From Candidatus Poribacteria bacterium (lineage in GTDB: Bacteria; Poribacteria; WGA-4E; PCPOR2b): a DNA stretch of 15,865 bases. The notes beneath the pieces were generated by a model, which searched no databases, was not told the DNA's origin, and saw only the letters and a list, made by a program, of their open reading frames with translations. Both the position numbers and the translations under genes were made by a program. Position 1 is the stretch's first letter, and each line of letters begins with the position of its first letter. Below are positions 6,843 to 14,173 of the stretch, in pieces. Location of the stretch: the NCBI GenBank assembly GCA_027296925.1, contig JAPUIP010000667.1:1-15865 (forward strand), in the 5' to 3' direction.

Positions 6843-8048
6843 ATGGCAAAAACCGTTGGTATCGTTGGCACATTGGACACAAAAGGTGTGGAGTTTCAGT
6901 TTATCAAGGAACGCATCGAAGCGGCCGGTGTCTCAACATGCGTCGTTAACACAGGGATTGTGGGAGAGCCACACTTTGAACCGGATGTATCCGCTAGCGC
7001 GGTTGCAGCAGCAGGGGGCACATCGTTGGAAGCACTCCGGGCGGAAGGCGACCGGGGCAAGAGTGTGGCTGCAATGGCGGAAGGTGCGGCAAAGATCGTA
7101 TCGGAACTACAGCGTGACGGGAAGATTGATGGCTTGATTTCGCTCGGCGGTTCAGCGGGAACCACCATCGGCACAACGGCGATGCGCGCGGTGCCCGTTG
7201 GCGTGCCGAAGGTCATGGTCTCAACCCTTGCCTCCGGCGATACGAGTCCTTATGTCGACACCAAGGATATTTCGATGATGTATTCCGTGGTAGACATCGC
7301 CGGGATCAACAGCCTGTCCCGGCAGATTCTGACAAATGCCGCGGGAGCGATCGCCGGCATGGTCAACGCAGAAGTGCCGGCGGCCGAAGATAAGCCGCTG
7401 ATTGGCGCGACGATGTTTGGTGTAACGACGCCGTGCGTGACAAAGGCGCGTGAAATCCTCGAAAGCGCGGGCTACGAAGTGCTAGTCTTTCACGCCACAG
7501 GCGCCGGCGGGCGGGCGATGGAAGATCTTGTCAAGGGGGGATTCATCGTTGGCGTCCTGGATGCCACGACAACGGAACTTGCCGATGAACTGGTTGGCGG
7601 GGTGCTGAGTGCGGGGCCGGATCGCTTAGAAACGGCGGGAAATCTAGGAGTGCCACAAGTGATTGCGCCGGGGGCGTTGGATATGGTCAATTTTGGCCCG
7701 CCCGACACGGTGCCGGACCAGTTTAGGGCTCGACAATTCTACCAGCATAATCCAACGGTGACGTTGATGCGAACGACCGTTGAGGAGAACGCGGAGTTGG
7801 GAAAGATTATGGGGCAAAAACTGAGCCAGGCCAAGGGCCCCACGACTGTGCTCATTCCGAAACAAGGGGTTTCGGCAATCGACAAGGAAGGGCAGCCGTT
7901 CTACTCAGCGGAGGCGGAAACCGCGTGGATCGAAAACCTGAAGGCAAATCTTGGCGACAACGTCACGCTGATAGAGATGGATAACCACATCAACGATGAT
8001 GAATTCGCAACCAAGCTTGCAGAGACTTTGTTGGACAGTCTGAAATGA
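6843..8048 (+). CDS. Tm-1-like ATP-binding protein (UPF0261 family)
   Basis: 401 residues, the usual length for UPF0261. The start ATG follows GGAGGAAGAGATC. The N-terminus (V-G-I-V-G-T-L-D-T-K-G-V-E-F) is the typical Tm-1-like opening. The glycine-rich core S-L-G-G-S-A-G-T-T-I-G-T-T-A-M-R with P-K-V-M-V-S-T-L-A-S-G-D-T-S-P-Y-V follows, and M-F-G-V-T-T-P-C-V and V-F-H-A-T-G-A-G-G-R-A-M-E lie in the second half. In plants the homologous N-terminal half of tomato Tm-1 binds ATP and is joined to a TIM-barrel PEP-hydrolase-like domain that inhibits tobamovirus replication. In bacteria the two parts are often separate genes. Here the TIM-barrel partner is absent; downstream is a convergent gene. 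Its bacterial reaction is not established. A strong consensus promoter suggests high constitutive expression. Confidence 0.9.
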   Translation: MAKTVGIVGTLDTKGVEFQFIKERIEAAGVSTCVVNTGIVGEPHFEPDVSASAVAAAGGTSLEALRAEGDRGKSVAAMAEGAAKIVSELQRDGKIDGLISLGGSAGTTIGTTAMRAVPVGVPKVMVSTLASGDTSPYVDTKDISMMYSVVDIAGINSLSRQILTNAAGAIAGMVNAEVPAAEDKPLIGATMFGVTTPCVTKAREILESAGYEVLVFHATGAGGRAMEDLVKGGFIVGVLDATTTELADELVGGVLSAGPDRLETAGNLGVPQVIAPGALDMVNFGPPDTVPDQFRARQFYQHNPTVTLMRTTVEENAELGKIMGQKLSQAKGPTTVLIPKQGVSAIDKEGQPFYSAEAETAWIENLKANLGDNVTLIEMDNHINDDEFATKLAETLLDSLK

Positions 8049-8056
8049 GACGTAAT

Positions 8057-8106
8057 CGTAAACCGTAAAACGCAACTGTTTTGTCCCTTACGTTTTACGG
8101 TTTACG
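8057..8106. repeat. Perfect 16-bp inverted repeat between convergent genes
   Basis: CGTAAACCGTAAAACG (8057-8072) and its exact complement (8091-8106) flank an 18-nt loop. It lies 9 bp after the Tm-1-like stop and 10 bp before the stop of the convergent thioredoxin-like gene, ideal for a bidirectional transcription barrier. It is AT-rich and lacks a T-run immediately after the stem, so it is not a textbook terminator. The TTTACGGTTTACGG character suggests a member of a dispersed palindromic repeat family. Confidence 0.7.
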
Positions 8107-8115
8107 GTTTGTGCC

Positions 8116-9258
8116 TCACTGTTGCGCTTGCTCAGCTTCCAACTGTTGCTTCTGCCAACCGTAATCGACACTACCTTCGTAGAACTTGTCGGGGTGTTCA
8201 ACCGCCCAGATCTGTTTGTGAATGATCCAGTTATCCGGATCTAAAGCCAATGCCTTACGCCACTCCACCATTGCTTCCGCTGTCTTGCCGATGTCGAGTA
8301 AGACAAGGCCGAGTTGAAAGCGAGCGTCGGCTTCAGCGACCTTCGGATCATCAGTCTCTTGCGGGGGACCGGCTTCACGAATCAACACTTCGTTGTAGCT
8401 GGGCTCGGAGAGCCACTTCTCCAGCAACGCGATCGTTTCTTCGTTCCCGACGTTGATGCTGAAAGGTCCCTTGACCAATCGCCCAAATTCATCGATCATG
8501 ATGCCGTAGGGAATTGCTTTCAGATTGTACAGATTCCCTAAGACGTTCTTCTGATCGACCAGCGTCAGATATTCCGCCTTCGCCACTTCATGCCAGGGAC
8601 GCGCGACCTCTGCGCCCTGCGCATCCATCGCAACCGAGAGGAAATTGAGCGCGTCGCGGTGTTTCGCATAAAATGCCTGCCAGCCTGGCAGTTGTCCACG
8701 GCACGCTCACCACGAGCCCCACATGTAGATGAGTGTCTTCTTTCCTCGAAAATCACTCAAGCGTCTTGGCTTCCCATTCAGGTCTGGCAGGACAAAATCC
8801 GGCGCAAGCCACCCTGCCGTGTTTCCTTTTTCCGTCATCTGAACTCCTCCCTTCACAATGTCAATGCGGTTCGGTGATTGGGTTTGAATCTGAAAACCGA
8901 ACGGTTCAGCAATCACCTCCGGCAAAGCGTACGCAAGGCCGTCAATCTCAATCGCGCCACTTACACGATCACCGAGTTTGAGCGGCACACAGCGATCCGC
9001 TTGACAGACAACCGCCATCCCCGAGCCCTCCGGGTACTCTACTTTTGCGTCGATCAGTTTGCTGAACGATTCCAGCGGCACAAGCCATGCACCATTTTGC
9101 TGCAACGGCGGCGGGCTTAAGGCGCCCCGGCTACCGTTGATGAAAACACTGAGCGTGTCCATTGGTTCTCCTTTCTGCGGCTCTGCATCCGATAGCATTG
9201 GCACAAAGCCGACCGAGAGAAGAAAAAGCATTAAAGTGAGTCGGGTCATCTTAATCAT
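8116..9258 (-). CDS. Candidate selenoprotein: exported thioredoxin-like (TlpA/AhpC-type) protein with in-frame TGA at the redox site
   Basis: One 380-codon frame broken only by TGA at 8709-8707 (codon 184). Domains: signal peptide about 1-25; a copper-amine-oxidase-N-like beta domain about 36-125 (V-F-I-N-G, G-A-W-L-V-P-L-E-S); a thioredoxin fold about 144-290 (A-P-D-F-V-L-P-D-L-N-G-K, R-L-S-D-F-R-G-K-K-T-L-I-Y-M-W-G-S-W, cis-Pro250 in A-I-P-Y-G, I-D-E-F-G-R); and a TPR-like unit about 307-343 with a charged tail. Around the TGA the reading is W-G-S-W-[TGA]-A-C186-R-G-Q-L-P-G-W-Q. Relatives carry C-x-C-R there, so the TGA replaces the first redox Cys, the hallmark of selenocysteine. The frame after it is intact for 196 codons with family motifs. 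A hairpin 21 nt downstream fits a bacterial SECIS. Alternative: a fresh Cys-to-TGA nonsense mutation, one base away. Start 9258 is provisional (weak purine tract upstream; Met4 possible). No selA/B/C/D in the window. Confidence 0.75.
8677..8691 (-). promoter_or_regulatory. SECIS-like hairpin just downstream of the in-frame TGA
   Basis: In the transcript CTGCCA-GGC-TGGCAG folds as a perfect 6-bp stem with loop GGC (or 5 bp with loop AGGCU). The loop begins 21 nt after the TGA and has G in its first two positions, meeting the general bacterial SECIS rules. The same bases encode L-P-G-W-Q, which is conserved in the family, so the pairing could be partly fortuitous. Confidence 0.5.
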
Positions 9259-9520
9259 TAAATATCTCTCTTCACTCTAGCAGATTTTATCCCGTGGGAA
9301 GGATTTGCTCCCTCCCATCGGTCAACACATCGCTAACTGATAACCAATTCTAACACTTGATCAGATACGAAATCAAGCGCAAAGTCTGTTATCTAGGCTC
9401 ATCAATTATTGGACGACTTGGTTCGTCGTCAAGCACGAAGCAACGCGGAGTGCCGTCAGAACACGACTCCACTTCGTTTCGTCGCTAACTACAAACCGAT
9501 GGATTGGCTCAGAAGAGCCG

Positions 9521-9542
9521 ATTAGAGTTGTTCCGAAATAAC
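9521..9542 (+). repeat. Short dispersed repeat shared with the 15.3-kb intergenic region
   Basis: ATTAGAGTTGTTCC here is the exact reverse complement of 15322-15335, and GTTGTTCCGAA (9527-9537) is identical to 15280-15290. With two oppositely oriented copies around 15280-15335, this looks like the terminal inverted repeat of a small mobile element, of which only one end remains here. Confidence 0.45.
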
Positions 9543-9643
9543 GAGGGATTGGCTTGCTTGTTTCGACTTAGAAACTACTGGCGTAGGATGCGAGGATTGA
9601 CTCGAAATGACTTTACTGCCTACACATCGAGAAAGAATCGAAT

Positions 9644-9672
9644 TTGACAGGCTCTGATGCGTGTGATATGAT
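9644..9672 (+). promoter_or_regulatory. Sigma-70 promoter of the HEAT-TPR / PAP2-like pair
   Basis: TTGACA (9644-9649), a 17-bp spacer and TATGAT (9667-9672, five of six consensus bases). Transcription would start near 9679, leaving a leader of about 75 nt before the ATG at 9753. Confidence 0.75.
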
Positions 9673-9752
9673 AAAGGGGGCACAAGGCGCTTTCGGATCG
9701 GAGAAATGAGGGTACATACGGAAAGACAGTTCACATCTGCTGATGTTTATCT

Positions 9753-11240
9753 ATGCCATCTTTTGAGCAACTCACGCAAATCTTAACGGATGCGGATCAG
9801 ATCTCCATCTTCCGACGTGATGCAGCCGCAGATCTCGGCGATCTGGGCGATGCAAGCGCGATACCAATTTTGATCGGTGCGTTAGAAGACGCCTCAGCGT
9901 TAGTGCGTCGTGAGGCCGCACGGTCGTTGGGAAAGTTGAATGCGCCCAAAGCAGCGTCTCCACTCCTGCTGGCATTGGCGCACGAAATCGACGAGGCGAC
10001 TCGCCGCATCATCGTTGAAGCGCTCGGACGGATTGGGACTCGTGAAGCCATTCCCGCACTGGCTGGGATGTATGCATCGAAGTCCCTACTCACGCGGGCA
10101 GAAGCGCAAAAGAGCATCCGGCAGATTCTTCAACGGCATCCGGATATCCTGGAGCCGGATATGGAACCTGATGAGCCGACAGCGCAAATTCCCCACGCTC
10201 CGACACCGCCGGCAGGTGGTCCATACGATCATCTCATCGATGTGCCGAGTTCACCCGCTTTACCGGCTGACGATTCGGCAGACATGGAAGCCGTCGCGGC
10301 TGAATCTGAACCGCTTGCGCTGTCCCCACCGGCGCCTCAATCGAAGGACATCCAGATTCAAGCCTTACCCAGTCAGCCAACGCCGACACTTCGACCGCAG
10401 GTCCGGCAACGCCGCTACGGACTTTATATCATCTTCCTGGTCCCTCTGCTGGCTGTAGCTGTGACCGCTGGTATTTTTTATCTCCAACGCCCCCAAATCA
10501 AATCCCCCTCGCCTGTGCAAGCCGCGTTAAGCCGTCGTGCAACAATCTATTTAGAGAAAGGTGATACCCATTTTCAGCGTGGCGATTACGAAAATGCTAT
10601 CATTCAGTACGAGCAGGCACAGTCGGTTCATCCCGACAGCCTGGATAAACATCTTGACCCCCACCGCAATCTCGGATTCGCGTACCTTCAACAGGGCAGA
10701 TATACTCTTGCCGCCAAAGCGTTTCAGCGAGTCGTCGAGCACCGACCGGATGATGCAACCGCTTACAACCATCTTGGCACAGCCTATATGCAGCAGGGAC
10801 AGTATCAATTCGCACGGGATGCTTATCGGCGCGCATTAGAAATTCGAGTGGACTTTGCGGAGGCGTACAATAACTTGGCGCTGTTGTATGCTAACGGACC
10901 CGCAAAACAGTTTGGACAGGCCGAAATTCTCGCGCGGAAGGCAATTCAACTCGGGCCGAATGAGGCGCCGTATTACGATACCTTAGGTTGGGTGTTGTAC
11001 AAGCAAGGGCGAATCAACAGGTCGATTGAAGCGTTGGAGAAAGCCATCCAACTCCGGCACGATTTGGTTGATGCGCACTATCACCTTGCACTGGCAGCTT
11101 ACAAAGCCAATCAGCGCGACCGGGCATTACAAGAAATCCGGACGGTTTTCCAACTTGAGCCCAACTTCAGTGCGCCGCCCAACTCGTCACCCGATTCAAC
11201 ATTTCTGCAGTTGATTCGCCGCATGCCGGGGATAGAGTAA
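9753..11240 (+). CDS. HEAT-repeat / transmembrane / TPR-repeat protein
   Basis: 495 residues in three parts. Residues about 17-130 are HEAT/PBS-lyase-like helical repeats (A-I-P-I-L-I-G-A-L-E-D, V-R-R-E-A-A-R-S-L-G-K-L, I-I-V-E-A-L-G-R-I-G). A proline- and acid-rich linker spans about 131-220. One membrane helix lies at 222-244 (Y-G-L-Y-I-I-F-L-V-P-L-L-A-V-A-V-T-A-G), preceded by arginines R-Q-R-R. Six TPR units fill about 264-474, with signatures such as G-D-Y-E-N-A-I-I-Q-Y-E-Q-A, A-Y-N-H-L-G-T-A-Y and A-Y-Y-x-L-G-W-V. The positive side of the helix faces the HEAT part, so HEAT repeats are predicted cytoplasmic and TPRs outside. Both are protein-binding scaffolds, so this looks like a bridge between cytoplasmic and periplasmic partners. 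No catalytic motif. The ribosome binding site is weak. The next gene begins 5 bp after the stop. Confidence 0.85.
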   Translation: MPSFEQLTQILTDADQISIFRRDAAADLGDLGDASAIPILIGALEDASALVRREAARSLGKLNAPKAASPLLLALAHEIDEATRRIIVEALGRIGTREAIPALAGMYASKSLLTRAEAQKSIRQILQRHPDILEPDMEPDEPTAQIPHAPTPPAGGPYDHLIDVPSSPALPADDSADMEAVAAESEPLALSPPAPQSKDIQIQALPSQPTPTLRPQVRQRRYGLYIIFLVPLLAVAVTAGIFYLQRPQIKSPSPVQAALSRRATIYLEKGDTHFQRGDYENAIIQYEQAQSVHPDSLDKHLDPHRNLGFAYLQQGRYTLAAKAFQRVVEHRPDDATAYNHLGTAYMQQGQYQFARDAYRRALEIRVDFAEAYNNLALLYANGPAKQFGQAEILARKAIQLGPNEAPYYDTLGWVLYKQGRINRSIEALEKAIQLRHDLVDAHYHLALAAYKANQRDRALQEIRTVFQLEPNFSAPPNSSPDSTFLQLIRRMPGIE

Positions 11241-11245
11241 GACCA

Positions 11246-11869
11246 TTGGATATAAGCGACCGCCTCATCTCTAACGAACTGCGCACACAAATGCTCGATC
11301 GAATCGCTGCGGTTATATCGATTCTGATGAGTCCGTTTCTTGTACCGATCGCGTCGATTCTGTTGGTCGTCCGCATATACGCGGTAACCAGCCAACAGGC
11401 ACTTTTGTGGGCATTGATTGTTATCCTGTTCGTCAGCGTGTTGCCCTCCCTCTTCATCCTGCTCCTTTTTGGTCTAGGACGAATTAGCGACATGCGTCTC
11501 ATCGTTAGAGCGGAACGGATGACGCCACTGTTCTTTTCCCTCGTCAGTGCGCTTGCCGGCGCGGTGATCTTGCATCTCGTCAATGCCCCACGAGAAATTG
11601 TCTGGCTCGGTATCGCCTACGTGATTAACGGCGTTGTGTTTGTGCTGATTACGCCAGCGTGGAAGATTAGCTTCCATAGTGGGGTGGCAGCGGGGTGTGT
11701 AACGGCGCTGGCATTGTTGGTTAACGTTCAATTTGCCTGGCTGTTCCTGCTGCTGCCGCTGATTGCATGGGCGCGAGTTCATCGCAAGCGGCACACGGTT
11801 CTTCAGACCGTTGTCGCTGCGATTCTCGCCGTGGCCAGTACAGTTATGGCGATTCAGTTGTCCTTATGA
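11246..11869 (+). CDS. PAP2-like polytopic membrane protein (phosphatidic acid phosphatase related)
   Basis: 207 residues from a TTG at 11246, 5 bp after the preceding stop, indicating translational coupling; an ATG at 11291 is a possible alternative. About six membrane helices are visible. Three degenerate PAP2 motifs appear in order: R-A-E-R-M-T-P-L-F (motif 1 area), W-K-I-S-F-H-S-G-V-A-A-G (motif 2, normally P-S-G-H) and A-R-V-H-R-K-R-H-T-V-L-Q (motif 3, R-x5-H; the final Asp of the classical form is Gln). A branch of short bacterial and archaeal PAP2 proteins has this same pattern. Likely role is dephosphorylation of a lipid phosphate such as undecaprenyl diphosphate or phosphatidate, but the altered motifs leave activity open. 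Co-transcribed with the HEAT-TPR scaffold. Confidence 0.68.
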   Translation: MDISDRLISNELRTQMLDRIAAVISILMSPFLVPIASILLVVRIYAVTSQQALLWALIVILFVSVLPSLFILLLFGLGRISDMRLIVRAERMTPLFFSLVSALAGAVILHLVNAPREIVWLGIAYVINGVVFVLITPAWKISFHSGVAAGCVTALALLVNVQFAWLFLLLPLIAWARVHRKRHTVLQTVVAAILAVASTVMAIQLSL

Positions 11870-11939
11870 CAAGTATCATACAAGACTTCCCGGCACTCTG
11901 ATTTTTTCATTCAGACACTGAATTCTGTTCATTTTTCAC

Positions 11940-11968
11940 TTGACACCACCGCAGATTTCGTCCAAAAT
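11940..11968 (+). promoter_or_regulatory. Probable promoter of the amidohydrolase-dehydrogenase operon
   Basis: A perfect TTGACA (11940-11945) is followed 17 bp later by CAAAAT (11963-11968, four of six -10 bases). It is the best candidate in the 159-bp gap before the ATG at 12029; the weak -10 suggests an activator may be needed. Confidence 0.4.
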
Positions 11969-12028
11969 AGAATCGTTACATTTCACGCTGTTGTGGCTGG
12001 GCATGACGACCGAGGAAGGAGTTCCATT

Positions 12029-12880
12029 ATGGCAGATTTCCCAATTGTGGATACGCATATTCATCTATGGGACCCGAACGTTTTGAGATATCCGTGGCTG
12101 GAAGACACGCCGTTTTTGAACAAACCCTACCTTTTGGAGGATTATCGAAAGGCTTGTGGACCAATTGATGTAGACACGATGGTTTTTGTGCAGTGCGATA
12201 CCCACCCCGATGATAGCTTGAAGGAGGCCGAGTGGGTCGCCTCACTCGCGAAAGTGGATGCGCGGCTGAAGGGAATTGTGGCGTGGGCGCCCCTTGAGAC
12301 AGGAGAAGGTGCGAGAGCCCACCTTGAGAAACTGACTGAAAATCCAGCGGTCAAAGGAATTCGCCGCCTCATTCAATCCGAAAGCCTGGAGTTCTGCTTG
12401 CAGTCGGACTTCATTAAAGGGGTGCAGATGCTTGAGGAATTCGGGTTGAGCTTTGACATCTGTATCTATCATCCGCACCTTGCCAATACGATTGAGTTTG
12501 TCAAACAGTGTCCGAATGTTCAATTCATACTAGATCACATCGGGAAACCCGACATCAAGAACCAGCTTTTTGAACCGTGGAAGCGCGAGATTAAGACGTT
12601 GTCATCGCTCCCCAATGTGCACTGTAAAGTTTCCGGTCTGGTCACGGAAGCCGACTTTGAAAAGTGGACGCCGGAAGATCTGAAGCCCTACATCGATCAC
12701 GTTATCGACTGTTTTGGTTTTGATCGCGCAATCTACGGCAGCGACTGGCCCGTTGCCGCGCAGGCAACCGAATATCCGAGATGGGTCGAGACCTTAGCGA
12801 GGGCGGTGGAGGGGTGTTCCGACGATGAATTGGGAAAACTGTTCCATGACAACGCCATTCGCTTCTACAGACTATCGTAA
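12029..12880 (+). CDS. Amidohydrolase family 2 protein, L-fuconolactonase / rhamnonolactonase-like (COG3618)
   Basis: 283 residues; the ATG follows AGGAG with seven-base spacing. Metal and active-site signatures of the amidohydrolase_2 TIM barrel: D8-T-H10-I-H12-L-W-D-P, G110-I-R-R-L-I-Q, Y-H-P-H at about 147-150, L-D-H170-I-G-K-P-D and Y-G-S-D239-W-P. These are shared by L-fucono-, L-rhamnono- and galactaro-lactonases and 2-pyrone-4,6-dicarboxylate hydrolase. Length and motif order fit a lactonase that opens a sugar-acid lactone in the cytoplasm; the exact substrate cannot be read from sequence. The next gene begins 12 bp downstream with its own ribosome binding site, an operon arrangement. 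A GTG at 11993 would add 12 residues without family resemblance and is rejected. Confidence 0.88.
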   Translation: MADFPIVDTHIHLWDPNVLRYPWLEDTPFLNKPYLLEDYRKACGPIDVDTMVFVQCDTHPDDSLKEAEWVASLAKVDARLKGIVAWAPLETGEGARAHLEKLTENPAVKGIRRLIQSESLEFCLQSDFIKGVQMLEEFGLSFDICIYHPHLANTIEFVKQCPNVQFILDHIGKPDIKNQLFEPWKREIKTLSSLPNVHCKVSGLVTEADFEKWTPEDLKPYIDHVIDCFGFDRAIYGSDWPVAAQATEYPRWVETLARAVEGCSDDELGKLFHDNAIRFYRLS

Positions 12881-12892
12881 AGGAGTAAAACT

Positions 12893-13975
12893 ATGGGAAC
12901 AACGCATTGCTTCCAGGCGAGTCATCTGCACGCGATAACACGGCAACTGCTGATGGCAGCCAGTACACCCCGCCATATCGCCGACGAGGTGGCGGGCATC
13001 CTGATCAACGCCAATCTCGCCGGCCACGACTCGCACGGGGTACTTCGCTTGCCCGGTTATTTGCGCAGCATCGAAGATGGCGGGCTTGTCCCGGCTGCTG
13101 AACCGGCGTTTGTCAACGAAACTGCCAACACGGTGCGTGTTGACGGAGGTCACGGTTTTGGACACTACACCGCTCGAAAGGCGATGGAGCGCGGAATCGA
13201 AAAGACAAAGGAGGCAGCCGTCTGCGGTATGAGCCTCGTTCGTAACGAACATATTGGGCGGCTTGGGGAATATGCAGAGCAAGCTGCCCGGGCGGGGCGT
13301 ATCGGTATCATCACCTACGGTAACGGTGGAAGGGCCAGGGGAAGCACCGTGCCTTTTGGCGGCGCAAAGGGAGCACTGGGCACCAATCCCATCTCCGTCG
13401 GCGTGCCAACGGGTGACGACACCCCGTTTATCGTCGATTTTGCGACGAGTGTGATTGCCGGCGGAAAAATCCAGTTTGCCCACAGCAGGGGCGCCGACCT
13501 GCCTGAAGGGGCTATTGTAGATAAGCACGGCAATCCGAGCGTCAAAACGGCGGACTTTTACGATGGAGGTTCTCTGCTTGCATTTGGTCTGCACAAGGGC
13601 TACGCGCTCTCGCTGCTCACCTGTTTACTTGGGGGCCTGTCGGGCACCTTCGATGTTGAACAGGGCACCATGCGAGGCGTATTTATGCAGGTGATAAATA
13701 TCGATGCCTTTACACCACTGGAGACTTACCAGCAGGGAGTACGCGCCTTCCTTGACGGTATCAAGTCCATACCGCCGGCCCCCGGCTTTGACGAGGTCCT
13801 CGTCCCCGGCGATTTTGAGCAGCGCTCCCGCCTCCAGCGTCTGGCTGACGGCATCGAAGTGCCGGATGCAACTTACCAGCAGCTTCAGGAATGGGCAGAA
13901 AAGTCGGACGCCTCTCTCAGCGAAGAAACGGTCGAACCCGCTGATGTGCAGCGATATCAAGTTAGTGGAACGTGA
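12893..13975 (+). CDS. Ldh2-family (malate/L-lactate/ureidoglycolate dehydrogenase type) oxidoreductase, copy 1
   Basis: 360 residues; AAAGGAG seven bases before the ATG. Family signatures: N-A-N-L-A-G-H45-D-S-H48-G-V, with His48 as the likely catalytic base; N-E-H120-I-G-R-L-G-E-Y-A-E; V-P-F-G-G-A-K-G-A-L-G-T-N-P-I-S-V-G (about 153-170); H-K-G-Y-A-L-S (about 234-240); P-G-D-F-E-Q-R-S-R near the end. Members use NAD(P) in a non-Rossmann fold to oxidise or form 2-hydroxy acids such as malate, ureidoglycolate, sulfolactate or 2,3-diketogulonate. Together with the lactonase just upstream, a sugar-acid or hydroxy-acid route is plausible. It is the first of three tandem copies. It differs from copy 2 at 10 of the first 67 positions. 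It has N-E-H where the other copies have T-G-H. Confidence 0.93.
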   Translation: MGTTHCFQASHLHAITRQLLMAASTPRHIADEVAGILINANLAGHDSHGVLRLPGYLRSIEDGGLVPAAEPAFVNETANTVRVDGGHGFGHYTARKAMERGIEKTKEAAVCGMSLVRNEHIGRLGEYAEQAARAGRIGIITYGNGGRARGSTVPFGGAKGALGTNPISVGVPTGDDTPFIVDFATSVIAGGKIQFAHSRGADLPEGAIVDKHGNPSVKTADFYDGGSLLAFGLHKGYALSLLTCLLGGLSGTFDVEQGTMRGVFMQVINIDAFTPLETYQQGVRAFLDGIKSIPPAPGFDEVLVPGDFEQRSRLQRLADGIEVPDATYQQLQEWAEKSDASLSEETVEPADVQRYQVSGT

Positions 13976-14173
13976 TATGTAAAAGAAATTGAAGATTGTG
14001 ACTGAAAGGAATCCTGTAAGGGAAGATTGAACATTGAAGATTCATTCAAGCGGCATTCCACCTTTGGAGGGACAAGTTCCCGTAGGGACGTGCAGACCAA
14101 TACAAAGTCCTCGACTGAGAGGATGCCAATAGAAAATATTCAATTCCCCTCCATCCGCAAAGGAGTACACACG

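Larger units (their letters stand above)
9259..9752. other. Noncoding stretch between divergent genes
   Basis: About 490 bp without a convincing gene. It holds a small hairpin (GGCTC-AGAA-GAGCC, within about 9505-9521), directly followed by ATTAGAGTTGTTCC (9521-9534), whose exact complement recurs at 15322-15335, and the promoter at 9644-9672. Open frames here, including one on the minus strand ending at 9522, resemble no family I know. Confidence 0.6.

Noticed and set aside
8116..8628. Separate gene starting at the internal Met of the thioredoxin-like protein
   Set aside because: Codons between the TGA and this Met (R-G-Q-L-P-G-W-Q and the following helix) belong to the same thioredoxin fold, so it is the second half of one gene.
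8707..8709. Genome-wide reassignment of TGA (to Trp or Gly) as the explanation for the in-frame TGA
   Set aside because: TGA ends the ferredoxin, cupin, Tm-1-like, PAP2-like and first Ldh2 genes at the expected lengths, and no other gene has an internal TGA.
9522..9734. 70-codon minus-strand open frame in the 9.3-9.7 kb gap
   Set aside because: Low-complexity Ser-rich reading with no recognisable family; it overlaps the promoter of the HEAT-TPR gene.
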